Shown: piece by piece, positions 1-8,498 of the stretch
Position numbering within the stretch: the stretch's first letter is position 1
Layout: each line of letters begins with the position of its first letter
Assembly: GCA_016208615.1 (NCBI GenBank)
Contig: JACQXS010000005.1
Span: forward strand, 1-40,995
DNA length: 40,995 nucleotides
Reading direction: 5' to 3'
From: Candidatus Stahliibacteriota bacterium
GTDB lineage: Bacteria; Hydrothermota; UBA3073; JACQXS01
Notes under the pieces: generated by a model
What the model saw: the letters and a program-made list of their open reading frames with translations, nothing else
Told to the model about the DNA's origin: nothing
Databases searched by the model: none
Program-made: the position numbers and the translations under genes

Positions 1-74
1 GTCACCCCCTTAGCTTTTAGAACCGCTATCATATCTCGTTCCTCTTTTGTTAAATGAGTATATCTCCCATCCAT
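1..74 (-). mobile_element. 5' end of an IS30-family-like transposase (truncated by window edge)
   Basis: Reverse complement reads MDGRYTHLTKEERDMIAVLKAKGVT, resembling the IS30 transposase N-terminus (xYTHLTxEERyxI); GGAGG upstream of the ATG at 74. Confidence 0.7.
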
Positions 75-185
75 TTCGCTCTGACCTCCTTTCTTTCACT
101 ATTATAGTCAGAGCGTTGCACTTTGTCATTGAACTTATGTATAACATTATTTATAGACTTTGACCAAACAGGTTACGGGATAAGG

Positions 186-1913
186 TTAAGACAAAATAAG
201 ATTGAGCAACCCTCCTACTGCAAGTGCAGACACAATCATAATCACGGTAGATTTTAGCACATCTTTAAGTCCCAGTTCTTTGGCAAGAGTGATGAAAGTA
301 GCGATGCACGGAAAATACATACTCAGGACTACTGATGCAACGACAAGTTGTTTTAATGTTAGACCTAAGGGAGCAAGCATCCCAATCGCAACATCCTTGC
401 GCAAAAAGCCAATTAACAATGCCGCTACTGCCTCAGATGGTAATCCCCAAATTTTAGTAACCACTGGAGCAGTGAACCTACCAACAAATTCAATTATGCG
501 GAGTGAGTAAAGCACATTTACAATAAATACGCCCACAAGAACCCAAGGAATAGCTTCTCTAATAAACCATTTAATTCTAATCCATACTTTTTGTACTAAG
601 CCCTTGAAATAAGGGATTCTATATGGTGGTATCTCAATAAATATTTCCGGCGATTCACCCTTTAATACCCGATTGAGCAGAACACCTAATCCAAGCCATA
701 CAATAAATAAAGTCCCAAAAACAGCGGCTAATCCTGACACTCCATATTTACCTATAAGTCCAACAATCATAGCAGTTTTCGCCATACAGGGAATAGATAT
801 AGCTATTAAAGTGGCTGAAATAAACTTCTCTCTTCTTGTCTCCATAATCCTTGTTGATAAAATAGCAGGAACATTACAGCCAAGTCCAAGCATCATAGGT
901 ATTATAGCGAGCCCATGTAACCCGAGTCCGTGCATCAATGTATCTACAAGGATTGAGAGCCTGGGCAAGTAGCCTGAGTCTTCTAAAAAAGATAACACAA
1001 CATAGAATGCAACCACATAAGGCAAAACCATCGCAAATGGAACAAATAACCCTGTAGTCAATAGACCAAACGACTGAACAAAATCTATTTCTCCTTCAAC
1101 CAATTCCCCAACGAGAATATTATGAATAAAGCCCTGTGCTCCCAACAGAGTTGAAAGCTTTAACATCAGGGGTGCCCATAGTTTTTCAAAGATAGGAGCA
1201 AATACATAGCCTATAAGCTCTTCACCAATGAATCTGATAATCTTGAAAGTGCCATATAGTATTATTAAAGCTATTGGAATCCCTGTAAAAGGTGCTACCG
1301 ATGCATCGCCCAACCTTTCTAAAAATGTATGGTGACGATGGGTTATTTTTTCTACTTTAGCTATTATATTTCCAATCTCGTGCCATCTTTCTAATTCCTC
1401 ATATTCATAAAGAGAAATCTTTGCTTCACTTATTCTCTCAACTAATTTTTTTATCCCTTCTCCTGTGATAGCACAAGTGGGAAGACAAGGAATACCCAAA
1501 ATTTCTTCTAATTTTTCTATATCAATAGATATGCCGATGTGCTTTGCTTCATCCCAAAAGTTAAGTGCTACGAGCATCGGAATTTTATGCTTTAGCAATT
1601 GAAGGGTAAGATTAAGACTACGCTCTAAATTTGTAGAATCTACAACATTAATTACAATATCACCGCCAGTGGTGCTGACCACATCAGAAAGCATACTAAC
1701 AGCTACTTCTTCTGCTTTACTTGTTGGCTCCAATGTATAAGTCCCAGGGACATCAATAACCTCTACTTTTTCATCCTTTATCCGCATATTCCCTTTTGTG
1801 AACTCAACAGTAGTCCCGGCGTAGTTTGAACAAATCACATCTACTCCGGTAAGGCGATTGAATACTACACTCTTCCCAACATTCGGATTCCCAATGAGTA
1901 AAACTTTCTTCAT
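186..1913 (-). CDS. feoB: Ferrous iron transport protein B
   Basis: GNPNVGKS P-loop, DVPGTYTL, FeoB membrane domain (EDSGYLPR, GLGCNVPAI); start overlaps upstream stop (ATGA). Confidence 0.95.
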   Translation of the reverse strand: MKKVLLIGNPNVGKSVVFNRLTGVDVICSNYAGTTVEFTKGNMRIKDEKVEVIDVPGTYTLEPTSKAEEVAVSMLSDVVSTTGGDIVINVVDSTNLERSLNLTLQLLKHKIPMLVALNFWDEAKHIGISIDIEKLEEILGIPCLPTCAITGEGIKKLVERISEAKISLYEYEELERWHEIGNIIAKVEKITHRHHTFLERLGDASVAPFTGIPIALIILYGTFKIIRFIGEELIGYVFAPIFEKLWAPLMLKLSTLLGAQGFIHNILVGELVEGEIDFVQSFGLLTTGLFVPFAMVLPYVVAFYVVLSFLEDSGYLPRLSILVDTLMHGLGLHGLAIIPMMLGLGCNVPAILSTRIMETRREKFISATLIAISIPCMAKTAMIVGLIGKYGVSGLAAVFGTLFIVWLGLGVLLNRVLKGESPEIFIEIPPYRIPYFKGLVQKVWIRIKWFIREAIPWVLVGVFIVNVLYSLRIIEFVGRFTAPVVTKIWGLPSEAVAALLIGFLRKDVAIGMLAPLGLTLKQLVVASVVLSMYFPCIATFITLAKELGLKDVLKSTVIMIVSALAVGGLLNLILS

Positions 1914-2431
1914 AAATTCTCCTTATATGTCAAATGTAGGGGCGAGGTAACCTCGCCCCTACACTCAATAAGGTGGTCACAGTATGGGTCACCCTTTGGA
2001 ATTGATTTTGGGATACTATAGTGGAGATTCTTACCCAAAGCCTCTACTAATATCTTTTCCATAGTAGTATGGGCTTCACAAATTTCCGGTAACTCCCAAG
2101 GATATGGACATCTATAAATCCTTATGATTACTTTCTTATCAGAAAACTCTGTAACTTCACCTTCGCCACCCACATTATTAAATATTCTCACAAGATACAG
2201 TGCGACTGCCTTAATATCATTGTCTTTTATTCGTTTTCTTATTGTCTCCGCTATCTCCATACCATAACGATGACTTACATCCTTTATTAAATCTAATCCA
2301 TCTTCACTATACCTATCATAGATTGTATCATATAAAATCTTAATCCTTCTTGACAATCCTGCAATAGCGCTACGATATCTCTTTTCTATAGGAATTTCTT
2401 TAATTTCTATGCCCTCTGGCAGTTTTATCAA
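1910..2431 (-). CDS. L-2-amino-thiazoline-4-carboxylic acid hydrolase-like protein
   Basis: 173 aa; motifs YDRYSEDGLDLI, NNVGGEGEVTEFSDKKVIIRIYRCPYPWE, EICEAHTTMEKILVEAL, IPKSIPKGDPYCDHLIE; C-terminal tail encoded by a palindromic repeat. Confidence 0.6.
   Translation of the reverse strand: MIKLPEGIEIKEIPIEKRYRSAIAGLSRRIKILYDTIYDRYSEDGLDLIKDVSHRYGMEIAETIRKRIKDNDIKAVALYLVRIFNNVGGEGEVTEFSDKKVIIRIYRCPYPWELPEICEAHTTMEKILVEALGKNLHYSIPKSIPKGDPYCDHLIECRGEVTSPLHLTYKENL
1936..1962. repeat. Perfect 13+1+13 palindrome gtaggggcgaggt-a-acctcgcccctac
   Basis: Direct reading; lies in the 3' end of the 173-aa CDS. Confidence 0.95.
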
Positions 2432-2433
2432 CT

Positions 2434-3273
2434 TTACCTCCTTTCTATTCTATTGCGTATTTTATCTACTATTTTATTGAATTCTTGTGCCGAAGGAGAA
2501 TCACTGAATTTTTCAATAAATGCAACTCCACTATCACCTGCCTCAACAATATTTGGGTCAATTGGGATTCTACCCAGAAATGGAATACCAAGCTCTCTGG
2601 CTGCTTTTTCTCCACCGCCTGTCTTGAAAATATCTATACTCTTTCCGCAATGTGGACAGGTAAATCCACTCATATTTTCTATAATCCCAAGAATAGGTAT
2701 CCTAAGTTGTATCAAAAATTGGACACATTTCCTTGAATCTGAGAGAGCTACTTCCTGTGGTGTAGTGACGATAACAGCTCCGCTCATCTCAGGAATAAGT
2801 TGACAAATTGAGAGAGGCTCATCTCCTGTCCCAGGAGGAGCATCTACAATTAAATAATCTAATTCACCCCACGCAACTTCACCAATAAACTGCTTCAATG
2901 CTCCCATTTTTAAGGGACCCCTCCAAATTACGGGCATATCCGGACCACTTATCAATGAAGCCATAGAAAATGCCCATAAATTGGGACTTACCATTATAGG
3001 AATCATACCGTGAGGGGTCATTATCAATCTCTTACCCTCAAATCCAAGCATCTTTGCTATTGATGGTCCGTGAATATCTGCATCCAGAATACCTACTTTT
3101 TTATCTTTACTCAGAGATGCAGCAAGACTCACGGCTACAAAGCTTTTGCCCACCCCACCTTTATTAGACAGCACCAATATTTTATGCTTTATCTTTGCCA
3201 AGTTTTCTTTGACCCTACGGTCCAGCTCATCTTGTTGCTGGTGTCGTTCTTCCATTGTGGTTTCTTGTGGCAT
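2434..3273 (-). CDS. Mrp/NBP35/ApbC-family P-loop ATPase
   Basis: [41 protein letters not shown] motif. Confidence 0.93.
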   Translation of the reverse strand: MPQETTMEERHQQQDELDRRVKENLAKIKHKILVLSNKGGVGKSFVAVSLAASLSKDKKVGILDADIHGPSIAKMLGFEGKRLIMTPHGMIPIMVSPNLWAFSMASLISGPDMPVIWRGPLKMGALKQFIGEVAWGELDYLIVDAPPGTGDEPLSICQLIPEMSGAVIVTTPQEVALSDSRKCVQFLIQLRIPILGIIENMSGFTCPHCGKSIDIFKTGGGEKAARELGIPFLGRIPIDPNIVEAGDSGVAFIEKFSDSPSAQEFNKIVDKIRNRIERR

Positions 3274-3355
3274 ATAATACCTCCTCTCTATGACTCAGAT
3301 TAAAGAATCCACCTCTTTCTTAAACACCTTGCCTCTTCTCTCTGTATACTAAATA

Positions 3356-3715
3356 CTAATGCTCACAACTCTTGTGCTCTGGACTATCATGGTCACAGAG
3401 GCTTTCACCACTGACAAGCTCACCTTTCAAAAAGATTTCTATAACTTGCTCTATAGAACCAGTCACTCCTATCACAGTCTCAATGTTGTATTGAGTAAAG
3501 AGTTCTTGAGCACGATGTCCCATACCTCCAGTAATAACAACATTTACCCCCATATTTGCCAGATAACCTGGCAGAAAACCGGGTTGATGTGCCGGGTTCT
3601 GTATCGTTTCCCTCTTTACTATTTTGCCCTCCTCTACCTCTATTATAGTATATTCTGGACACCTACCAAAATGAGAAGCAACTTGTGCTCTCTCTGTAGA
3701 AATAGCTACTTTCAT
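3356..3715 (-). CDS. NifX/NifB-C-terminal-like (dinitrogenase Fe-Mo cofactor / ORP-type) domain protein
   Basis: MKVAISTERAQVASHFGRCPEYTIIEVEEGK..., GGMGHRAQELF. Confidence 0.85.
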   Translation of the reverse strand: MKVAISTERAQVASHFGRCPEYTIIEVEEGKIVKRETIQNPAHQPGFLPGYLANMGVNVVITGGMGHRAQELFTQYNIETVIGVTGSIEQVIEIFLKGELVSGESLCDHDSPEHKSCEH

Positions 3716-3718
3716 CTT

Positions 3719-4153
3719 TTATTCCTCCTTTTTTTGTTCAAAATTTTTGATTGCTTCATACAATGTGTTTGCAGCCAGAAGAGCACAATGGCGGTTAGCT
3801 TCAGGCAATCCACCAACTGCTTTAAGAACTGTCTCTTGAGTAATACCTCGGGCTTCAGTGAGACTTTTACTCAAAATTAATTCTGTTACCATACTACCGC
3901 AGGCAATTGTTGTGCCACAACCATCGGTATTAAAACCAGCATCTATAATTTTGCCATCCTTTATCTTGAAACAAATCTCCATTGTATCACCACAGGATCC
4001 TGTTATCTTGCCATAACCATCATTATCACTTAAAATACCCCGACTTCGGGGCTTCATCCAATGGTCAATAACTGTTTCAGAATAATTTCTTCTTGCTTCA
4101 TCTAAAATTTCCCGTTGAAGCTTCTCAGCTAATTCATCAAGATTATTTTCCAT
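3719..4153 (-). CDS. IscU/NifU-like Fe-S scaffold
   Basis: GSCGDTMEI, DGCGTTIACGSM, NRHCALLAANTL conserve the three ligand cysteines. Confidence 0.9.
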   Translation of the reverse strand: MENNLDELAEKLQREILDEARRNYSETVIDHWMKPRSRGILSDNDGYGKITGSCGDTMEICFKIKDGKIIDAGFNTDGCGTTIACGSMVTELILSKSLTEARGITQETVLKAVGGLPEANRHCALLAANTLYEAIKNFEQKKEE

Positions 4154-5048
4154 CTTTTAATTCTTCTTGCACCTTATCCCACAAATCTTTTATTTCCTTT
4201 GATGCTGAAGAATCAGAATGCTCTACAACGGGCATCTCTTTTACTAATGCCTCTATAACTGCTTTATCAAAGGGAACTTTGCTTACCACTTTAATATTAG
4301 ATTTTTGACAATACTCCTCAATAGCTTGTGTGTTCTTTAAATTCAAATCATACTTGTTTATACAAACCACAGTTTTAATCCCAAAATGCTTTGCCACTCC
4401 AATAACTCTTTCCATATCATGCATCCCTGAAAGAGTGGGCTCTGTGACAATCAGTGCAATATCTGCTCCACCAATACTCGCAATTACTGGACATCCAATC
4501 CCGGGTGGCCCATCTATTATAATATAATCTGCATTCCCTTTTTCTGCTACAAGTTTCGCATTTTGTTTTACAACAGTTACCAATTTTCCCGAGTTCTCCC
4601 CTGCAATTCCCAATTTTGCGTGAACTAACGGTCCGTATTTGGTATCAGAAATATACCATTCCCCGTTTACGACTTCTTCTATCCGGATTGCTTGCTCAGG
4701 ACAGACATACTTACAAACTCCACATCCTTCGCAAGAAATTGCATCTACAACTATCTGACTTCTGATTTCTTTTATTGCCTCAAATCTACATACTTCCATA
4801 CACTTCTTACATCCTGTGCATCTATCTTTATCTATCACCGCCTTCTTTCCACCACTGAACTTGTGCTTCTCTTTAATAGTAGGGTGGAGCAAGAGATATA
4901 AATCAGCAGCATCTACATCACAGTCAGCCATTACTTTCTGGTTAGCTAATGATGCGAAACTCCCTGCTACAACAGTCTTGCCAGTCCCTCCCTTCCCACT
5001 TATGACAACTATTTGCTTCATCTTCTTATTCCTTTGAAAATATTCCAC
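4143..5048 (-). CDS. MinD-superfamily P-loop ATPase with inserted ferredoxin domain
   Basis: SGKGGTGKTVVAGSFA, CTGCKKCMEVCRFEAI and CEGCGVCKYVCPEQAI clusters, DGPPGIGCPVIAS. Confidence 0.92.
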   Translation of the reverse strand: MEYFQRNKKMKQIVVISGKGGTGKTVVAGSFASLANQKVMADCDVDAADLYLLLHPTIKEKHKFSGGKKAVIDKDRCTGCKKCMEVCRFEAIKEIRSQIVVDAISCEGCGVCKYVCPEQAIRIEEVVNGEWYISDTKYGPLVHAKLGIAGENSGKLVTVVKQNAKLVAEKGNADYIIIDGPPGIGCPVIASIGGADIALIVTEPTLSGMHDMERVIGVAKHFGIKTVVCINKYDLNLKNTQAIEEYCQKSNIKVVSKVPFDKAVIEALVKEMPVVEHSDSSASKEIKDLWDKVQEELKDGK

Positions 5049-5061
5049 ATAGAAACTCTAC

Positions 5062-5571
5062 TTATGTATTTTTTCTCTCACCAAATTTCTTTATATTGTC
5101 CTCAGCTTCTTTCCTTGCTGACATCCAAAAACAAAACATTGAGCAGGCACCTAAAATTATTGAAAAGACAGACTGAAAGACTAAAATTAGAGCAATAGAC
5201 CAAATCGTCATTCCCAATGTCATGGGCTGACCAATGATGCTATATATACCGGTATCAACTAATATAGTGGTATTAAGGGCTGAAGTTTCCGGTTTACCCC
5301 TATGTGTTAAAGCAATATGAGAGACTATGCCTAAATAAGCTGAAGGAACATAGAGAACCCAGCCAATAATTTTTAACCACAAGATATCAAGATGCATCCA
5401 CTCTTTACCAATAGTTAATTCAAGTGTTAACAAAGTAAAAAAGATACTCAAGCCTATATGCATATAAATTTCACTAATAAAGCGCTCCTTAGCCGATTGG
5501 ATTATCCATCTGCTATTAACAATCCATATAACAGCACAAATACCAATGCAAACTATATCCCTTATAATCAT
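5062..5571 (-). CDS. Isoprenylcysteine methyltransferase-like membrane protein
   Basis: 169 aa multi-TM; VDTGIYSIIGQPMTLG resembles the Y..xRHPxYLG motif of ICMT/PEMT proteins, but with GQP in place of RHP. Confidence 0.6.
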   Translation of the reverse strand: MIIRDIVCIGICAVIWIVNSRWIIQSAKERFISEIYMHIGLSIFFTLLTLELTIGKEWMHLDILWLKIIGWVLYVPSAYLGIVSHIALTHRGKPETSALNTTILVDTGIYSIIGQPMTLGMTIWSIALILVFQSVFSIILGACSMFCFWMSARKEAEDNIKKFGERKNT

Positions 5572-6470
5572 TTACTAATTAGCTCCTTTATCCTAAAATA
5601 TAGGTTCTTGAACTTTGGCTCCCATTCTTTTTTCCATAAAATAAAAGGTGCACCATTAGAGTATGATACTGCTATTTCTCTATCCACAGGAATATTCATA
5701 AGGATAGGAATCCTTTGTCTGCCACAATATCCTTCTACTTTTTTGTCTCCAATATCAGCACGATTTATGATTACACCAAAAGGAATAGTAAGTTTTCTCA
5801 GAACCTCAACCGCCAGAATCAAGTCATTTAATCCAAAGGGAGTTGGCTCGGTCACCAAAATACAGAAATCGCTACCCTTGACAGACTCTATTACAGGACA
5901 GCTCGTCCCAGGTGGAACATCTATTATAGTAAGTTTATTTGAATCTATTCGTGATTTTAATTCCCTTATCACAGGTGTAGCCCTTGCTTCTCCAATATTA
6001 AGCTTGCCATGACTGAAATTTATATTCCCACTTTTCCCTTCTTCAATTACTCCTATTGTCCTTTTTATCTCAGTAATAGCGCCTTCCGGACAAAGAAGAC
6101 TACATCCTCCACATCCATTGCAAAGTTCAGGAAATATGAGAACTTTGTCTTTAAGCACAGCAATAGCATTATACTGACATACTTCTGAACATTTGCCACA
6201 ATGAGTACACTTTTGCTCATCCACTTCAGGAATAGGAATGGCCACAGGATAGGTTCTCTTGAACTCGGGCTTCAGAAATATATGTGCATTTGGCTCCTCT
6301 ACATCACAATCCAAGAACTGAACCCATGAATGTGGGTAGGTTTGGGTCCCCTGACCCAAACTTTCTAAGTTATAGCGCAGGGGTTTATCCCTCGCAAGAG
6401 ACAAAGCCAAATTGACCGCAACCGTAGTCTTCCCAGTCCCACCCTTCCCACTGGCAACCGAAATAATCAT
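5568..6470 (-). CDS. MinD-superfamily P-loop ATPase with inserted ferredoxin domain (second copy), carrying a palindrome-derived insertion
   Basis: SGKGGTGKTTVAVNLALSLA, LDCDVEEPNAHIFL, CTHCGKCSEVCQYNAI, CNGCGGCSLLCPEGAI, DVPPGTSCPVIES. Confidence 0.92.
   Translation of the reverse strand: MIISVASGKGGTGKTTVAVNLALSLARDKPLRYNLESLGQGTQTYPHSWVQFLDCDVEEPNAHIFLKPEFKRTYPVAIPIPEVDEQKCTHCGKCSEVCQYNAIAVLKDKVLIFPELCNGCGGCSLLCPEGAITEIKRTIGVIEEGKSGNINFSHGKLNIGEARATPVIRELKSRIDSNKLTIIDVPPGTSCPVIESVKGSDFCILVTEPTPFGLNDLILAVEVLRKLTIPFGVIINRADIGDKKVEGYCGRQRIPILMNIPVDREIAVSYSNGAPFILWKKEWEPKFKNLYFRIKELISK
6340..6361. repeat. Palindrome gtttgggtc-ccct-gacccaaac inside MinD-ferredoxin CDS
   Basis: 9-bp perfect arms, 4-nt loop. 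Confidence 0.93.
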
Positions 6471-6475
6471 CTGAT

Positions 6476-6713
6476 TTACTTATCCCTTCCGCAGACATTA
6501 TCAGCTGAACATGGTGGAGTATCACAGCGCTCTGTTCTACCACAGCAAGTAGCTCCTTTAGGAGAATTATCCACTCCAACCCTTGCGGGAATGGAAATCA
6601 ATTTTGTAAGATTTATGCTACTACAAGCTGGACATACCGGAGTCTCTTGCCCTTTTTGAAAAAAATTCAATCTCTTTTCCACAACTCTCACACTTATATT
6701 CGTATATAGGCAT
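6476..6713 (-). pseudogene. FmdB-family zinc-ribbon protein with apparent frameshift at a T7 run
   Basis: MPIYEYKCESCGKEIEFF from ATG at 6713; continuation QKGQETPVCPACSSINLTKL...CCGRTERCDTPPCSADNVCGRDK is in another frame. Removing one base of the 7-nt run (6659-6665 on plus) joins them. Confidence 0.85.
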
Positions 6714-6720
6714 TTTTATC

Positions 6721-7089
6721 TCACCTATTAACTTCTTTCTCTAATTCACTCATACGAGTTTCAATTACTTCCATTTCTTTATGCAGAGCACCGGCTTCGT
6801 CTTTTAGCATTTGCAATTCCTCTTGGGCTGTTGGCTGTGAATAATAGGGAGCATAGCCCGGATACGCATAAGGCATATACGGTGAGCCGTAGCCATAAAA
6901 TCCTCTTCCCCAGCCTCGTCCTCTTCCAAATCCACGACCTCTGCCCCAACCACCTCTACCAAAGCCAAATCCACCACGACCAGGAATTGGGTTAGCATAC
7001 CCTGGCGCAGGATAGCCTGCACAAAGACCCATCGCTCTACCTGTCATAGGTCCCAAGCCCCAAGGACCTGTTCCATCTCCTCTTGGCAT
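6721..7089 (-). CDS. DUF5320-like Gly/Arg-rich protein
   Basis: MPRGDGTGPWGLGPMTGRAMGLCAGYPAPGY..., Gly/Arg-rich middle, C-terminal coiled coil EELQMLKDEAGALHKEMEVIETRMSELEKEV. Confidence 0.8.
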   Translation of the reverse strand: MPRGDGTGPWGLGPMTGRAMGLCAGYPAPGYANPIPGRGGFGFGRGGWGRGRGFGRGRGWGRGFYGYGSPYMPYAYPGYAPYYSQPTAQEELQMLKDEAGALHKEMEVIETRMSELEKEVNR

Positions 7090-7090
7090 T

Positions 7091-7678
7091 TTAATCACAT
7101 CCTTTCTCCTCAATCTTATTTATTCTCTTGTTAATTTCATCAATTTGTTGCTTCATAAAATCTGACTGCTGCTTTAACATCTGTAGTTCCTGTTCTCTTG
7201 TAGGCTCTGGCATAGTAGGTCCCATTCCAGCCCCCATTCCCATACCTCTGCCTCTACCTCTACCCATTCCTCTTCCCATACCACGACCCATTCCCATTCC
7301 ATAGCCCGGTCCCATGCCGACACCAAAATGTGGTGGAACATTTGGTTGAGCAACAGATTGAAACTCGCCCCTTTTATATTTATCTATCGCATCTCGCACT
7401 ATTCCCGAAATACCAACAATTACTTGAACCCCTGCTGATTGAAGTGTCTGAAATGCATTTGGACCACAGATTCCTGTAAGAAGAGCCTGAACTCCTTTAT
7501 TTGCAATAAGCTGTGCAGATTGAATGCCTGCTCCTCCGGATGCATCAATATTCGGATTTTCTGCTGCCTCAAATTCCATAGTATCTGTATCTACAAAAAG
7601 AAAGTAGGCACATCTCCCAAATCTTGGGTCAATTTGTGAGTTTAAATCAGTGCCTTCACTTGTAACTGCTACCTTCAT
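7091..7678 (-). CDS. NifX/ORP-type domain fused to GMGR-rich linker and DUF5320-like coiled coil
   Basis: MKVAVTSEGTDLNSQIDPRFGRCAYFLFVD..., then GMGRGMGRGMGRGRGRGMGMG, then EQELQMLKQQSDFMKQQIDEINKRINKIEE. Confidence 0.85.
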   Translation of the reverse strand: MKVAVTSEGTDLNSQIDPRFGRCAYFLFVDTDTMEFEAAENPNIDASGGAGIQSAQLIANKGVQALLTGICGPNAFQTLQSAGVQVIVGISGIVRDAIDKYKRGEFQSVAQPNVPPHFGVGMGPGYGMGMGRGMGRGMGRGRGRGMGMGAGMGPTMPEPTREQELQMLKQQSDFMKQQIDEINKRINKIEEKGCD

Positions 7679-7950
7679 TTTCCTCCTTCCCGATTAACTA
7701 ATTTTACTCCCTTATCCTTGCCTTCTATTTCCACTAATATTCTCCGTGCCATACCAAACCCAATACCTATCTGGGTATTGCCAACTTGAATCATTACAGG
7801 ACCCCTCATAAATTGAGCACTCAATTTCTTAATCTCCACACCTTCTCTAATTCCCATCGCATCTAATCTTCTAATCGTATTATATCCACCATATATCTCT
7901 ACTATTTTACCTGACTCACCTGTCCGCATATCCACGAGAGATAACTTCAT
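7675..7950 (-). CDS. feoA: Ferrous iron transport protein A
   Basis: LSLVDMRTGESGKIVEI...RRLDAMGIREGVEI...GPVMIQVGNTQIGIGFGMARRI. Confidence 0.88.
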   Translation of the reverse strand: MKLSLVDMRTGESGKIVEIYGGYNTIRRLDAMGIREGVEIKKLSAQFMRGPVMIQVGNTQIGIGFGMARRILVEIEGKDKGVKLVNREGGK

Positions 7951-8378
7951 CTTTTTCTACACTTATCACAAACTCCATATATGTTCAACTGATGGTGAGT
8001 AGGGATAAATTCTTTTTCTCTTGATAGTTTAGCCTGTATTTTCTCTAATTGTTTATCAAACACTTCAATAGATTTTCCGCACTTTGTACAAATAAGATGG
8101 TCATGATGCCTATGCCTATACTTATGTTCGTAGCGAATCTTGCCATCTCCCCAGTTTACTTCCCTTGCTAACCCAACTTCGTATAACAAGTTAAGTGTCC
8201 GATAGACAGTCGCATATCCTATTTTGGGATTCCTCTTCTTCGCAAGCCCATAAATCTCGTCTGCCGTCAAATGCCTCTCAGTTTTGAGAAAAACATCCAA
8301 AATACTATCCCTTTGCCCAGTGCACTTTAACTTTCTCGCCCTTAAAAACTCATTAAATACCGCTCTATAGTATTCCAT
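7947..8378 (-). CDS. fur: Fur-family transcriptional regulator
   Basis: CTGQRDSILDVFLKTERHLTADEIY, GYATVYRTLNLLYEVGLA, HHDHLICTKCGK, CDKCRKR. Start likely MEYYRAVF at 8378, not the Fur-box-encoded MIMIIIIK. Confidence 0.92.
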   Translation of the reverse strand: MEYYRAVFNEFLRARKLKCTGQRDSILDVFLKTERHLTADEIYGLAKKRNPKIGYATVYRTLNLLYEVGLAREVNWGDGKIRYEHKYRHRHHDHLICTKCGKSIEVFDKQLEKIQAKLSREKEFIPTHHQLNIYGVCDKCRKR

Positions 8379-8381
8379 TTT

Positions 8382-8400
8382 GATAATGATTATCATTATC
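8382..8400. promoter_or_regulatory. Fur box gataatgattatcattatc
   Basis: Perfect 9-1-9 palindrome; one mismatch (central base, plus strand) to GATAATGATAATCATTATC; adjacent attatc extends the hexamer array. Confidence 0.93.
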
Positions 8401-8413
8401 ATTATCTTGTCAA
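8387..8413 (-). promoter_or_regulatory. fur-feo operon promoter: TTGACA -15- TAATCA
   Basis: -35 at 8413-8408, -10 inside the Fur box, 8 nt before the ATG. Confidence 0.65.
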
Positions 8414-8462
8414 GTAAAAAATAAATTTATTTGTGTAAGAAGTGGTAAGAAATTTATTTTGC

Positions 8463-8490
8463 TTGACTTAGCAAGATTTATCGCTATCCT
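8463..8490 (+). promoter_or_regulatory. ruvX promoter TTGACT -16- TATCCT
   Basis: -10 ends 8 nt before the ATG at 8499. Confidence 0.65.
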
Positions 8491-8498
8491 ACAATTAA

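Noticed and set aside
202-972. Plus-strand ORFs of 102 and 99 aa
   Set aside because: Antisense to feoB; no start context or homology signal.
3359-3880. 173-aa plus-strand ORF
   Set aside because: Antisense to the NifX-like and IscU-like genes; composition not protein-like.
5458-6012. 184-aa plus-strand ORF
   Set aside because: Antisense to the ICMT-like and MinD-ferredoxin genes; shadow ORF.
7200-7320. GMGR repeat as a mobile or regulatory DNA repeat
   Set aside because: Explained by the Gly/Met/Arg-rich coding linker of the NifX-DUF5320 fusion.
8384-8402. N-terminal MIMIIIIK extension of Fur
   Set aside because: These codons are the Fur box itself; MEYYRAVF at 8378 is a more plausible start.
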